DNA from: Candidatus Moduliflexus flocculans
Lineage (GTDB): Bacteria; Moduliflexota; Moduliflexia; Moduliflexales; Moduliflexaceae
Length of the DNA stretch: 37,050 nt
Reading direction: 5' to 3'
NCBI GenBank assembly: GCA_000739515.1
Contig: DF820458.1
Location: 513,040-550,089 of the forward strand
Shown in pieces: positions 9,311-17,623 of the stretch; position 1 is the first letter of the stretch; every line of letters starts with the position of its first letter. Below the pieces are notes generated by a model. That model was not told the DNA's origin. It searched no databases and was given only the letters and a program-made list of their open reading frames with translations. The position numbers and the translations under genes are program-made.

Positions 9311-9327
9311 TCATTCCTCTCATTTTA

Positions 9328-10110
9328 TCACCATTGCATTGTCGCTACCACCATCGCGTAAAACACCACTTCCGTGATTTGCTGCACCGCGCCGAGGCAA
9401 TCGCCAGTGTAACCACCGATTTTGTGAAAAAAATATTGGCCACATAACGCGCGAGTCAGCCAGACCACCGCGATCCCGATGCCGAACAGCCGCCATTCCC
9501 TTGTCAGCAGCGCGAGCAGAAAAAACGGAAACAGACCGCATATCGCGGCAAACAGCAATTCGTTCACGCTCAGTTTCCGCACAACCGCTTTCGCTTTGCT
9601 GGATTCATCATTGTTCCGGGCGTATTCATACGAAAACATCAACGAAATCGAGGCAAACCGGCTCAGGGCATGGCCGCTGATCATCACAATCGGCAGCAGC
9701 AGCGGACGGAGCGACACGAGGCATAACAGCTTAAATCCAAGCATCAGAATCAGCCCAATTACGCCATAGACGCCGATATAAGAATCTTTCATGATCGCAA
9801 GAATCTGCTCTTTGTTCCAGCCTGCGCCAAAGCCATCGCAAACATCCGCGAAGCCATCTTCATGCAGCGCCCCGGTGACAAGAATCGTTGCGCAGATACT
9901 CAGCAAAATAGCTAACGGAAACGGCAATATCAGGCTTGCCGCCCAGAACGCGCCTGCGCCCATCGTGCCGACCATCCAGCCGATCAGCGGAAAATAGCGG
10001 GACGCCTGACTGAAGGCGTCCTTCGCATACTCATCGTCCAACACAATTCCTGGCAAGCGCGTAAAAAATAACACCGCCGCTAAAAAGGCGTGAAATTCGC
10101 GCTGAATCAT
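9328..10110 (-). CDS. cobS: Adenosylcobinamide-GDP ribazoletransferase (cobalamin synthase)
   Basis: 260-residue inner-membrane enzyme that joins adenosylcobinamide-GDP to alpha-ribazole (phosphate), the last step of cobalamin assembly. The family motifs are clear: FFTRLPGIVLDD near the N-terminus, GALHEDGFADVCDGFG (acidic metal-binding), MKDSYIGVYGVIGL, and the C-terminal GGYTGDCLGAVQQITE. Six or so membrane helices are visible and the length is normal. Its ATG overlaps the cobT stop codon by four bases (ATGA), showing tight coupling. Confidence 0.96.
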   Translation of the reverse strand: MIQREFHAFLAAVLFFTRLPGIVLDDEYAKDAFSQASRYFPLIGWMVGTMGAGAFWAASLILPFPLAILLSICATILVTGALHEDGFADVCDGFGAGWNKEQILAIMKDSYIGVYGVIGLILMLGFKLLCLVSLRPLLLPIVMISGHALSRFASISLMFSYEYARNNDESSKAKAVVRKLSVNELLFAAICGLFPFFLLALLTREWRLFGIGIAVVWLTRALCGQYFFHKIGGYTGDCLGAVQQITEVVFYAMVVATMQW

Positions 10111-11153
10111 GATGCCGTGCTCACGCCCGCTGATTCGAACGAGGCCATTTCATTCAGGAATCGCACCGCCGATTCGACTAACGCATAGGCCACGACTGCG
10201 CCAGTGCCTTCGCCGAGCCGCATATTCAGGCGCAGCAGCGGTTCGCCACGCAACAATTCAAGCATTTTGCGATGTCCTGGTTCTTCGGATTGATGGCCAA
10301 AGATGCAATAGTCGAGCACTGCCGGGTAAAGCCGCGAGGCGACAAGCAAGGCGGACGTGCTGATAAATCCATCCACCAGAATGATCATGCGCTCCTGCGC
10401 TGCTTGAAGATACGCGCCGCAGATCATTGCGATTTCAAGCCCGCCGAACGTCGTCAATACCTGAAATGGATTGTCGCCGATACGGTGGTTCCGAATGGCG
10501 GCCTGCAAAATTTCGATCTTTTTCTTGACGCCGGGATTCGCTAATCCTGCGCCAGGGCCGACGCAATTTTCCACCGGGAAGTCGCCTAATTGACTTAAAA
10601 TGATCGAGGCTGCCGAGGTATTGCCAATTCCCATTTCGCCGCAAACAAGGATATTACAGCCGTTCTGCCGTACCTGCCGTGCGACATCCGCCCCTGTCGA
10701 AATCGCCTGTTCGCATTGTTCCGGGGTCATGGCTGGTTCGCGCAGAAAATTTTTCGTGCCTGGCGCGACCTTACGTTTCAATAACTGTGGATGCTCTGGC
10801 AAATCGCCGTTGACGCCCGCGTCAATCACGAAGAGTTCCATGTCATGCTGACGAGCAAAGACGTTAATAGCTGCGCCACCGGCGAGGAAATTTAACACCA
10901 TCTGTCGAGTGACTTCTTGCGGGTACGGGCTGACGCCTTCAGTGGCGATGCCATGATCTCCAGCAAATACTAAGACAGTCGGGCGCGACAATGTCGGCGT
11001 CAGTGTCTCTTGAATCTGCCCAATGCGCAGCGCAGTACGTTCTAATACCCCTAACGACCCTAGCGGCTTGGTTTTGTTATTGATTTTGTGTTGTAATGGT
11101 TCAACAAGTTCAGCGCTCAACGATTCGATATGGAATGTCCGTTTCAAGGTCAT
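10107..11153 (-). CDS. cobT: Nicotinate-nucleotide--dimethylbenzimidazole phosphoribosyltransferase
   Basis: 348-residue soluble enzyme that activates the lower ligand by making alpha-ribazole phosphate from nicotinate mononucleotide and dimethylbenzimidazole. Motifs include the N-terminal NKTKPLGSLGVLE, FAGDHGIATEGVSPYPQEVT, VCGEMGIGNTSAAS, the glycine-rich GPGAGLANPGV and the C-terminal LRLGEGTGAVVAYAL with the catalytic Glu. Length and order match CobT throughout. It heads the run cobT-cobS-YdjM-like-cobC. No cobU or cobalamin riboswitch is visible; the upstream 107 bases are filled by a palindromic repeat. Confidence 0.96.
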   Translation of the reverse strand: MTLKRTFHIESLSAELVEPLQHKINNKTKPLGSLGVLERTALRIGQIQETLTPTLSRPTVLVFAGDHGIATEGVSPYPQEVTRQMVLNFLAGGAAINVFARQHDMELFVIDAGVNGDLPEHPQLLKRKVAPGTKNFLREPAMTPEQCEQAISTGADVARQVRQNGCNILVCGEMGIGNTSAASIILSQLGDFPVENCVGPGAGLANPGVKKKIEILQAAIRNHRIGDNPFQVLTTFGGLEIAMICGAYLQAAQERMIILVDGFISTSALLVASRLYPAVLDYCIFGHQSEEPGHRKMLELLRGEPLLRLNMRLGEGTGAVVAYALVESAVRFLNEMASFESAGVSTAS

Positions 11154-11163
11154 ATTTGGGCTG

Positions 11164-11262
11164 AATAGAACACTGATTGGATTGATTTTACCGATTTTCG
11201 CTGATTAAAAAACTCAAAAAATCAGTGCATATCAGCCTCATCAGTCCAATCAGTGTTCTATT
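11164..11262. repeat. Palindromic element with 23-bp arms ahead of cobT
   Basis: Arms at 11164-11186 (AATAGAACACTGATTGGATTGAT) and 11240-11262 are complementary with one mismatch, around a loop that has its own smaller inverted segments (CGCTGATT and AATCAGTG). The right arm overlaps the stop codon of the zinc-ribbon gene. Both flanking genes run on the minus strand, so it lies between the end of the zinc-ribbon gene and the cobT start. It may act as a terminator for the former or a leader hairpin for the latter. Confidence 0.85.
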
Positions 11263-12508
11263 ACTTTAACCGCGAGAGCAAGCGTTGCAGCAGTAACGCG
11301 GTGGTTCTTGTGTTTCGTTCAATTTCGAGATTCAGTGAAATCACATTGCCTGTAATCAGGCAGATCAACGATACTAATGCCCCAGCAATCAGCGTCAACA
11401 GGGCGTAACGCATCCGCTGAGGGTCTGTCCAGGTTTCCGGCGTCACTTCTGCCGGTCGCACAAAATAGATTGCGCCCGCCACAATGCCCCCCAGAAGCAG
11501 CGCGACAAAACTGATTCCTTGCAGTATCCTGGCAAACATTGTGTACCAGGAAAATTTATCGGTTAATGTGCCGATATCTGCTTGTAAGGAGTTTTCAAGC
11601 TCTTGTAAACTCAATTGCGGCGCACGTTTCTCCTGGGCTTGCAGCGGTAAGTTCCCAAGATCAATCGGGGGCGGCGCGGGCTGCTCATCCGCTACAGCGG
11701 ATGTTTGTCCCTGCGAAACCGTTGGTTGTTCCGGCTCTGTTTTTCGCCCGATGGTAAGCTTGCTTTTCGGTTTGATTTCCACCAGCGCTTCCTGGCACAT
11801 CACGCAAAATTGAGCGCCGTCCTGGTTTTCATAGTTACAATGCGGGCAGCGAACCGTTTTTCGCTTTTCTTTCGTGGCGATAATCGGTTCTGGTTTCTCC
11901 CGCTGTTTCACCATGATAATATTCTGGCACTTCGTGCATTTCGTTTTCGCGCCTTGCGGCGAGATTTTCGCGTCATCGACCCAATACACTTCGCCGCATT
12001 TGTCGCATTGGAATTTCATCCACGACATCAATTGAAACCAGAGCTGCCGGGAATAATCTTCCAAATATTTGAAATCCGGAAAACTGACAATTTTGCCAGA
12101 TTTCAGAAATTCCAACATATGGTCATCCACATACACGGAGTCCACCTGTTCAATAAGATAAAACAGAAACGCCGTAAAATTATCTTTCGAACGCTGCCCG
12201 ACTTCCGGCAAAAACTGGCGGTAATTGATCGCCTTTTGCGGCAGGCGGAACGGCAGGGGATGTCCATAGACAAACAGTTCGATATACCATGTATCCGGAT
12301 CGCTATCAAGCCGAAAGGCCATCAACAGGGAAATATCAGGATATTTGATAATTCCGCCATCCGAACGGTTCAGATTCAAGCCATCCTCCAGCGCTGTGAC
12401 GCGGCTGGTTTGATAGGCTTTTGTCGCGGGGACATCCCCTTCCGGCGGCTTCGGTTTGATAATCCGCAGTTTCTCTCGAATCTGTTCTAATTTCATGGAT
12501 GTTTCCAT
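11261..12508 (-). CDS. Membrane protein with MJ0042-type and second zinc ribbon
   Basis: 415-residue protein of unknown function. An N-terminal globular region is followed by an MJ0042-type finger (FQCDKCGEVYWVDD, then TKCTKCQNI, about residues 169-196) and a second zinc ribbon (RCPHCNYENQDG then FCVMCQEAL, about 220-245). A low-complexity Pro/Gln-rich linker leads to two membrane helices near 333-350 and 366-388 and a basic C-terminus. MJ0042 fingers at or near regulators of motility and polarity are known in delta-proteobacteria, but nothing here fixes a role. ATG 12508 is chosen because GAGGG lies 8 bases upstream; a longer frame to 12595 lacks such a site. It is divergent from the coiled-coil membrane gene on the right. 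Confidence 0.8.
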   Translation of the reverse strand: METSMKLEQIREKLRIIKPKPPEGDVPATKAYQTSRVTALEDGLNLNRSDGGIIKYPDISLLMAFRLDSDPDTWYIELFVYGHPLPFRLPQKAINYRQFLPEVGQRSKDNFTAFLFYLIEQVDSVYVDDHMLEFLKSGKIVSFPDFKYLEDYSRQLWFQLMSWMKFQCDKCGEVYWVDDAKISPQGAKTKCTKCQNIIMVKQREKPEPIIATKEKRKTVRCPHCNYENQDGAQFCVMCQEALVEIKPKSKLTIGRKTEPEQPTVSQGQTSAVADEQPAPPPIDLGNLPLQAQEKRAPQLSLQELENSLQADIGTLTDKFSWYTMFARILQGISFVALLLGGIVAGAIYFVRPAEVTPETWTDPQRMRYALLTLIAGALVSLICLITGNVISLNLEIERNTRTTALLLQRLLSRLK

Positions 12509-12865
12509 AATTCGTTCCCTCAAAAATGCGTGCTTCGACAATGTGCGTTTGACGGATTCGCGCCCGCCAATAACGATGCAGCGGCCTGCAAACAAAATTG
12601 TCCGCAGGTGGGTGTTCTTTGCGTCTTACCAAACAGAGTATGAAAGAGTTTTGGCCTTCGTCAAGTTTATTTTCAATAGAATCATGATTAGATGATCTTG
12701 TCAGTCTTTCTCCTTGACAAGTTTCAGCCTTTTTCGCAAGAACTTACAACAGTTTGTCGGTTCAATGCTGCTGAATACTGTTATAATCTGATGTGACGCA
12801 GCAGGTTCGGTGCGAATAGCCGCAAACTCCTTCTGGAAGGGGAATTGCCGGCGACACTGCGTAAC
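12509..12865. other. Divergent intergenic region, weak promoter signals
   Basis: About 357 bases between two divergent genes with no convincing ORF. A short inverted repeat CTTGTCA/TGACAAG lies at 12697-12703 and 12715-12721. TATAAT at 12782-12787 could be the -10 box of the plus-strand gene, but its -35 partner is poor. Nothing else stands out. Confidence 0.4.
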
Positions 12866-13708
12866 ATGAGCTATTTATATTGTATGCAGAATTTACATTC
12901 TCAGAAAGCGCGTTCCGCCATTTTGAAAGCCGCCTTATTCAAGCCGCTCAATCTGATGATTTTAGTGGGCGGATGTCTTGCGGCGACATTTTCGCTTGCG
13001 CTGATTCCGGTTGGAGTTATGGCGTATGGGATTTTATGTTATTTGGATGTAAGTAATGATGATTTTGTGAAGAAAATTTCTATCAAAAAAACACCGTTCG
13101 AGCCAAAACCCGCCCAACAACGTCCGCTGAATACGATGCTGCCTGCTGCCGCGAATCCGACAGAAGCGCTGATTCCTGAATTACAGCGCTTGCAAAAGCA
13201 GATTGCCGCAATGAATCAAAAAATCGCGGATGGTTATTCTCAGGTTGATGATTTTACCCGCCAGTTAATCGGCAATCTTTCGCAAATCGAAGAAATCGCC
13301 GGGAAAAGCCAGCATTTCATTCGAAACGCGCAGCAAATCGCAGAATATCTTGCCGCGACGGATGAAGTGCAAATTCAGCGCGGCATCGAAGATTTGCGCG
13401 CGACGCTGCGCGCCACGTCGGATTCCTTTTCTCGCTCACAATACCAGCAGGCGCTCGAACATCGTCAGGCGCATCTGCAAACCATTCACGATTTGCAGCG
13501 CATTTACGAACGGCTCTGTTCGCAGTTAACCAATATTGCGGTGGCTTTCGAGAGCATCCATTCGCGCATCGTGAAACTCAGCAGCGCAGACATCACGCTC
13601 ACCGATGCGGAAAGCCAGGCCATCGCCGGCCAGCTTCGGCGGATATTAGGCGAAATGGAGCAGTTAGACGCGGCGATGAACGCGCAGCGCGAATGTCATG
13701 CGCCATGA
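12866..13708 (+). CDS. Unknown membrane-anchored coiled-coil protein
   Basis: Not recognised. About 280 residues: a short cytoplasmic or leader stretch, two close hydrophobic segments (LNLMILVGGCLAATFSLAL and PVGVMAYGILCYL), a proline-rich linker, then a long helical, glutamine-rich region from about residue 100 to the end with coiled-coil character. The start is uncertain: ATG 12866, ATG 12884 and TTG 12845 are all in frame and none has a strong ribosome site. Its stop overlaps the 3' end of the convergent moaE by 13 bases. The topology suggests a helical cytoplasmic or periplasmic rod tethered to the inner membrane. Confidence 0.65.
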   Translation: MSYLYCMQNLHSQKARSAILKAALFKPLNLMILVGGCLAATFSLALIPVGVMAYGILCYLDVSNDDFVKKISIKKTPFEPKPAQQRPLNTMLPAAANPTEALIPELQRLQKQIAAMNQKIADGYSQVDDFTRQLIGNLSQIEEIAGKSQHFIRNAQQIAEYLAATDEVQIQRGIEDLRATLRATSDSFSRSQYQQALEHRQAHLQTIHDLQRIYERLCSQLTNIAVAFESIHSRIVKLSSADITLTDAESQAIAGQLRRILGEMEQLDAAMNAQRECHAP

Positions 13709-14106
13709 ATCCATTCTTCGCCGCCTTCCCAGACCTCTTTTTTCCAGACGGGCAAAATCTGCTTGATTCGTTCAATGATATGGCTGCATCCATCAAATGC
13801 GGCCTGGCGATGCGGCGCGGCGACCGCAATAAAAATGCTGGTGGCGCCGACCTCGATATGGCCGGTGCGATGGACAATGACGATGCGGTCAACCTCCATA
13901 CTGGCATAGACTTCCTGCCCGATCTGCTCCAGCACGCTCCGCGCCATTGAGTCATACGCCGAATACTCTAAATATAACACATCGCGTCCCCGCGACGGAC
14001 GGCGAACAATTCCGTAAAATGTCACAATCGCGCCTGACGTGTCAACCAGCATCTCTTTGAGCAGCGCATCAGTCTGAATCGGCTGATCGGTAATGGCATA
14101 GTACAT
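13696..14106 (-). CDS. moaE: Molybdopterin synthase catalytic subunit
   Basis: 136-residue large subunit of molybdopterin synthase, which converts precursor Z (cPMP) to molybdopterin with sulfur delivered by MoaD. The family pattern is present: GAIVTFYGIVR near the N-terminus, LYLEYSAYDSMA, VHRTGHIEVGATSIFIAVAAPHR, and the C-terminal PVWKKEVWEGGEEWI with the catalytic lysines. GGAGG stands 7 bases ahead of ATG 14106 and lies within the end of moaD, so the two subunits are translated together. Other moa, mob or moe genes are not in the window. Confidence 0.95.
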   Translation of the reverse strand: MYYAITDQPIQTDALLKEMLVDTSGAIVTFYGIVRRPSRGRDVLYLEYSAYDSMARSVLEQIGQEVYASMEVDRIVIVHRTGHIEVGATSIFIAVAAPHRQAAFDGCSHIIERIKQILPVWKKEVWEGGEEWIHGA

Positions 14107-14109
14107 AGT

Positions 14110-14358
14110 TCATCCTCCGCTGACCGGCGGGAAAAAGGCGACGACATCGTTTGCCTGAAGCCGCGTCTGGCGCGAGGCATACGCCTCGTTGACCGCAACA
14201 AGCGCCATTCGTTCAAGTTTCCCCTGAAATTCGGGGAATTCCGCTTCAACAAGGCGAATGGCATCTTCCACCGTCGCGCCGTCATTGATCTCACGCGCCA
14301 TCACTGCCGCGCCTGCCAAATCTCGAAAACGCGCAAAAAGTCGAATAGTGATTGTCAT
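14110..14358 (-). CDS. moaD: Molybdopterin synthase sulfur carrier subunit
   Basis: 82-residue ubiquitin-fold protein ending in the required Gly-Gly (FFPPVSGG), the site of thiocarboxylate formation. FARFRDLAGA near the N-terminus and VAVNEAYA in the middle match the family. It directly precedes moaE with three bases between stop and start. The gene starts 33 bases after the ROK regulator, so it is probably in the nudC-ROK-moaD-moaE transcript. Confidence 0.94.
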   Translation of the reverse strand: MTITIRLFARFRDLAGAAVMAREINDGATVEDAIRLVEAEFPEFQGKLERMALVAVNEAYASRQTRLQANDVVAFFPPVSGG

Positions 14359-14391
14359 AATTTATTCCGTTGTTTGAATTCGCAACTCATG

Positions 14392-15537
14392 TTACAGCGG
14401 GCTTAAAAACGTCTGCAACACGGAGAGCGCCGCTCCGAGAGCGATCAGAGGTGCTTCCATCGGCGCATACATCAGGGTGCATTGCGCGCCGGGAAGGAGG
14501 CGGCGATGGATTTCAGCAGAGAGCGCGGGCAGCCAGACATCGCCATCTGCGCCAAAATCTGAAGCAAAAATAAGGTCAGGAATATCGAGCAGATTCACCA
14601 ATGCGGCGATCCGTTTGCCAAGATGCGCCGCCGCCGATCTGATAATTGTCGCGGCGTCCGTCTGTCCGGCCTTCGCCATCGAACACAATACCGCCAGCCC
14701 AATGCGCCGATCCGCGTCTGATAACGGCGCAGATGAGATAGCGGACTCTTTGCGCACCTGTTCGAGATACTGCCGATACAGCCTGTCGGCGTTGATCTGA
14801 GTTTCGAGACAACCGCGTTGGCCGCACCAACACGGCGCATCGGATTCATCCCCGCCGCCATGCGCAAATTCTCCCGCCATTCCTCGCGCGCCATGCAGCA
14901 GGTTATTTTGCCAAAAGATTCCTGCGCTCAGGCTCTCCCGTAGCGCTATCACGACAAACTCAGGCAAGGTGAAGGCTTTGCCATGCCATTTTTGAAATAC
15001 GGCTGCGCAACACGCGGGAGATTCGATATGCACGGGAATGCCAAGCGCCTTTTCCAGCCCTTTTATTAATCGCGGCGCAACCGGCGATTTTCCGCGCCGA
15101 CACGACAATGACAAGCCAAGGCCAATGCCGCAAGCGCGTTCTTCAGCAAGCAGCGCCTGTTCAAGAAAACGAGCGCAATATTCGCCCAACGCGCGTTGTA
15201 ATTCGGCATTTGATAGTTTATCAACAGGAGGAAACGTTTTCTGATGTAAAATGGTTTTTTTTAAATTCGTCAACACCATTGTCACCGCAGATGAAGACAC
15301 ATCAATGCCGATTGCCAGCGGATAACGTTCAACCAGATCATACAGATGCGGGTCTTTGCCGGTGGTGTCAGGATGGGCGTCTATGCCGATATTCTTGACA
15401 AAACCGGCGTTTTCAAGCCGCGTGACAAGCTTAAAAATCGTTCCCCAACTGATGCGCTCTTTTTCAGCAAGCTGTCGTTTGGATAATGCGCCATACTTCG
15501 ACAGAAGTGTCAAAATGCGTTTTTCCCGGTCGTTCAT
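14392..15537 (-). CDS. ROK-family transcriptional repressor (NagC/XylR type)
   Basis: 381 residues. The N-terminus holds a winged helix-turn-helix (LTLLSKYGALSKRQLAEKERISWGTIFKLV is split by the recognition helix near residues 20-35), followed by a ROK sugar-kinase-like domain. The zinc site is seen as CWCGQRGCLE, preceded by GEFAHGG, both diagnostic of ROK proteins. The phosphate-binding segment is GIDVSSSAV rather than the kinase form D-x-G-x-T, which fits a repressor that binds sugar without phosphorylating it. ATG 15537 is chosen because a GGGAGG lies 12 bases ahead and the HTH then starts at the N-terminus. It lies 43 bases after nudC. The target operon is not obvious; molybdopterin genes downstream would be an unusual target, and the rhamnose or sugar locus is possible. 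Confidence 0.85.
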   Translation of the reverse strand: MNDREKRILTLLSKYGALSKRQLAEKERISWGTIFKLVTRLENAGFVKNIGIDAHPDTTGKDPHLYDLVERYPLAIGIDVSSSAVTMVLTNLKKTILHQKTFPPVDKLSNAELQRALGEYCARFLEQALLAEERACGIGLGLSLSCRRGKSPVAPRLIKGLEKALGIPVHIESPACCAAVFQKWHGKAFTLPEFVVIALRESLSAGIFWQNNLLHGARGMAGEFAHGGGDESDAPCWCGQRGCLETQINADRLYRQYLEQVRKESAISSAPLSDADRRIGLAVLCSMAKAGQTDAATIIRSAAAHLGKRIAALVNLLDIPDLIFASDFGADGDVWLPALSAEIHRRLLPGAQCTLMYAPMEAPLIALGAALSVLQTFLSPL

Positions 15538-15580
15538 GTTCTTTTTCAGCCTCCCAGAATGTGCGAATCTCACAACGGCC

Positions 15581-16408
15581 TTACGGATTGTTCTTGCTCT
15601 GCTCCGCGACAAACCAATCAATCAGACGGCGGGCAATGCTGAATGGGCCGGGAATCGTCGGCAGATTCTCTGCGGAATACCAGTCTGCGCAGAGAATTTC
15701 CGCAGGATCGATTCGAATCTCTCCGCCTGCATATTTTGCGGTAAATGCGACCATTAAGGAATTGGGAAATGGCCAGGGCTGGCTGCCGAAATATTGAATA
15801 TCGGTCACTTCAATTCCGACTTCTTCCATGACTTCCCGCCGCACGCATTCTTCAAACGTCTCGCCCGCCTCGACAAATCCGGCAAGAACGCTGTGCATTC
15901 CTGTCGGCATCCGGTGGGCATGAGCGAGCAAAATCTGCCGGTCTTTTATCACCGCAGTAATCATCGCGGGCGAAATGCGCGGATATACTGTCAATTCGCA
16001 GCGTGGACAGCGTTTGGCGCGTTCTGTGGCGACTTGTTCGGTCGGATGGCCGCAGCGACCGCAATATTGATGCGTCCGGTCCCAATCCATAATCAGAAAC
16101 GCCCGTCCCGCAAGTCGGTAGAGGTCTTCTGGCAAGGCGTAAAATAGCTCGCGCAGACCGTTGAATGTCATGCCTTCCGGCGCGGTATCGTCTGGCAGAA
16201 TTTCAGCGGAGTAACAAGGCGTGTCGTGTAATGTGCCGAGATATTGCGTCCGAATCGTTGTCAATCCAATCTCGCATGGGCTGACAAGCATGGGAAGTTC
16301 GATGGCGGCGTCTGTTTGGCGGACAAGAATCGCATCGCGGCGAAAAATACACCAATATGCGGATTGCGTGATCGTGTCAGGCGGCGTGACAGAAGAAAAA
16401 AAATGCAT
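15581..16408 (-). CDS. nudC: NADH pyrophosphatase / NAD-cap hydrolase (Nudix)
   Basis: 275-residue Nudix hydrolase that cleaves NADH to NMNH and AMP and, in known homologues, removes NAD caps from RNA. It shows a four-cysteine zinc ribbon (YCGRCGH, then RCPRCELTVYPR), the Nudix box GFVEAGETFEECVRREVMEE followed by VGIE, and the NudC-specific SQPWPFPNSLM immediately downstream. An N-terminal domain of about 120 residues precedes the ribbon, as usual. ATG 16408 is taken as start; an in-frame TTG at 16417 is less likely. No clear ribosome site is seen. It is the first gene of the probable nudC-ROK-moaD-moaE run. Confidence 0.93.
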   Translation of the reverse strand: MHFFSSVTPPDTITQSAYWCIFRRDAILVRQTDAAIELPMLVSPCEIGLTTIRTQYLGTLHDTPCYSAEILPDDTAPEGMTFNGLRELFYALPEDLYRLAGRAFLIMDWDRTHQYCGRCGHPTEQVATERAKRCPRCELTVYPRISPAMITAVIKDRQILLAHAHRMPTGMHSVLAGFVEAGETFEECVRREVMEEVGIEVTDIQYFGSQPWPFPNSLMVAFTAKYAGGEIRIDPAEILCADWYSAENLPTIPGPFSIARRLIDWFVAEQSKNNP

Positions 16409-16499
16409 GTTGATCAAAAAGAGATACGGCCGATATTTCCTGGGGCTTACAGAGAAGTGCGTCCTAACAGTGAAATTCGAAAGACTCTCGTTCTTACGT

Positions 16500-17402
16500 T
16501 TAAATCGTGGTTAATTTTGTGTCCTCTGACGAAAAATATTTGATCATGGTAATGCGATTCCCGGAATGATTCCACGAGACATGATCCATAAACGCTGTAA
16601 TAATCAGCAGGCCGCGACCGCTGGGAATCATTTTGGTCGGGTCTGCCAGGTCAAGATGTGCAGGATTAAATCCGCTGCCCTGATCTTCGATCTCGATCCA
16701 GAGCTGCTCCGCCGTGACTTCTCCTCGAATAGAGACCTGGCGGCTTACATATTCAGGAAGAGCCGCTCGTTCGGCCAGGAGATGCTCGAATTGCTCCGAG
16801 GCTTCATTTTTCAGCGTTGATGGAATCTCTAAATTCCCATGAACAATCGCATTCACAAGCGCTTCATGCAGACAGAGGCCAATATTGCGGACATTCAACT
16901 TGTAGAGTTTGCAATAAAGCTTCAACCGATCCTGAAGAAACGCAACAACTGAGGGGATAATGTCAGGCTGACTATGAATAGAGATCTGGATTTGTTCTTT
17001 AAAAAACGGGAGTTCTTGCAATCGTTTTTTTTGCGCGTCTTGAAGCGATTCTAATTTTCCAAGAATCTCTAATAACTCAGGGGCGTTAAAGGGCTTTAGC
17101 AAGAGATCAAACGCGCCGAACCTCAAAATTTCAATTGAAGAGCGGATATCTTCATAGCCGGTAATAATAATGACCGGAACGTCATATTCGCGGTCACGCA
17201 GCCGTCGGAGCAATTCGATTCCGCTTAACACCGGCATTTTAATATCTGTGATAAGCACGTCGAATTTGCTGGGATGTTCAGCAAACAAATCCCAGCCCTG
17301 TTTGCCGTCTGTCGCCTCTGTAATCGAATGGCCGACACGCGCTAACGGACGCCGCAGCAATTTCAATAGATTCACATCATCATCAATCAATAAGATATTC
17401 AT
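16500..17402 (-). CDS. Response regulator fused to RsbW/SpoIIAB-like ATPase domain
   Basis: 300-residue two-domain protein. Residues 1-120 are a receiver domain (LLIDDD, ITDIKMPVLSG with Asp53, IITGYED, LLKPF). After a linker helix, residues about 140-290 form a GHKL ATPase of the anti-sigma/serine-kinase type: LHEALVNAIVHGNLE is the N box, EIEDQGSGFNP the G1 box, and SGRGLLIITAFMD the lid/G2 box. No HisKA is present, so it is not a histidine kinase. By analogy it would phosphorylate or bind an anti-sigma-antagonist partner when the receiver is phosphorylated; no such partner is visible nearby. It is divergent from the CheA-like kinase, whose phosphoryl group could feed Asp53 (inference). Confidence 0.85.
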   Translation of the reverse strand: MNILLIDDDVNLLKLLRRPLARVGHSITEATDGKQGWDLFAEHPSKFDVLITDIKMPVLSGIELLRRLRDREYDVPVIIITGYEDIRSSIEILRFGAFDLLLKPFNAPELLEILGKLESLQDAQKKRLQELPFFKEQIQISIHSQPDIIPSVVAFLQDRLKLYCKLYKLNVRNIGLCLHEALVNAIVHGNLEIPSTLKNEASEQFEHLLAERAALPEYVSRQVSIRGEVTAEQLWIEIEDQGSGFNPAHLDLADPTKMIPSGRGLLIITAFMDHVSWNHSGNRITMIKYFSSEDTKLTTI

Positions 17403-17623
17403 CGGTTGAATTCAACTCTGTTGAGGTTGAAACGATTGGCGAATAGCCAATAAATGCGGCGACGCGGCTATAAACCTGTGTGTCACGCATAAAACATATT
17501 TTACACAGACTGAGTATTCTCGTCAAGCACAAAGACCGCGAAAAGTGTCAAGAGAAAATTTCTTCCGTAAAAATGCGGATTTTCGCTTGACAGGACGCCA
17601 TGAGATGAGGCAGAACATTCAGT
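17403..17623. promoter_or_regulatory. Divergent promoter region with 14-bp inverted repeat
   Basis: The 221 bases between the divergent receiver/ATPase gene and the CheA-like gene contain an imperfect inverted repeat, TGTCAAGAGAAAAT at 17546-17559 and ATTTTCGCTTGACA at 17579-17592 (one mismatch). TTGACA within the right arm (17587-17592) would be a good -35 box for the CheA-like gene; its -10 is not convincing. The repeat could be an operator or a leader hairpin. Confidence 0.45.

Noticed and set aside
10107..11260. Cobalamin riboswitch ahead of cobT
   Set aside because: The upstream 107 bases are occupied by a palindromic repeat and I found no B12-box-like core.
11705..12490. 261-codon plus-strand open frame opposite the zinc-ribbon gene
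   Set aside because: It is antisense to a well-supported gene, and its His/Arg/Phe-rich composition is typical of a shadow frame.
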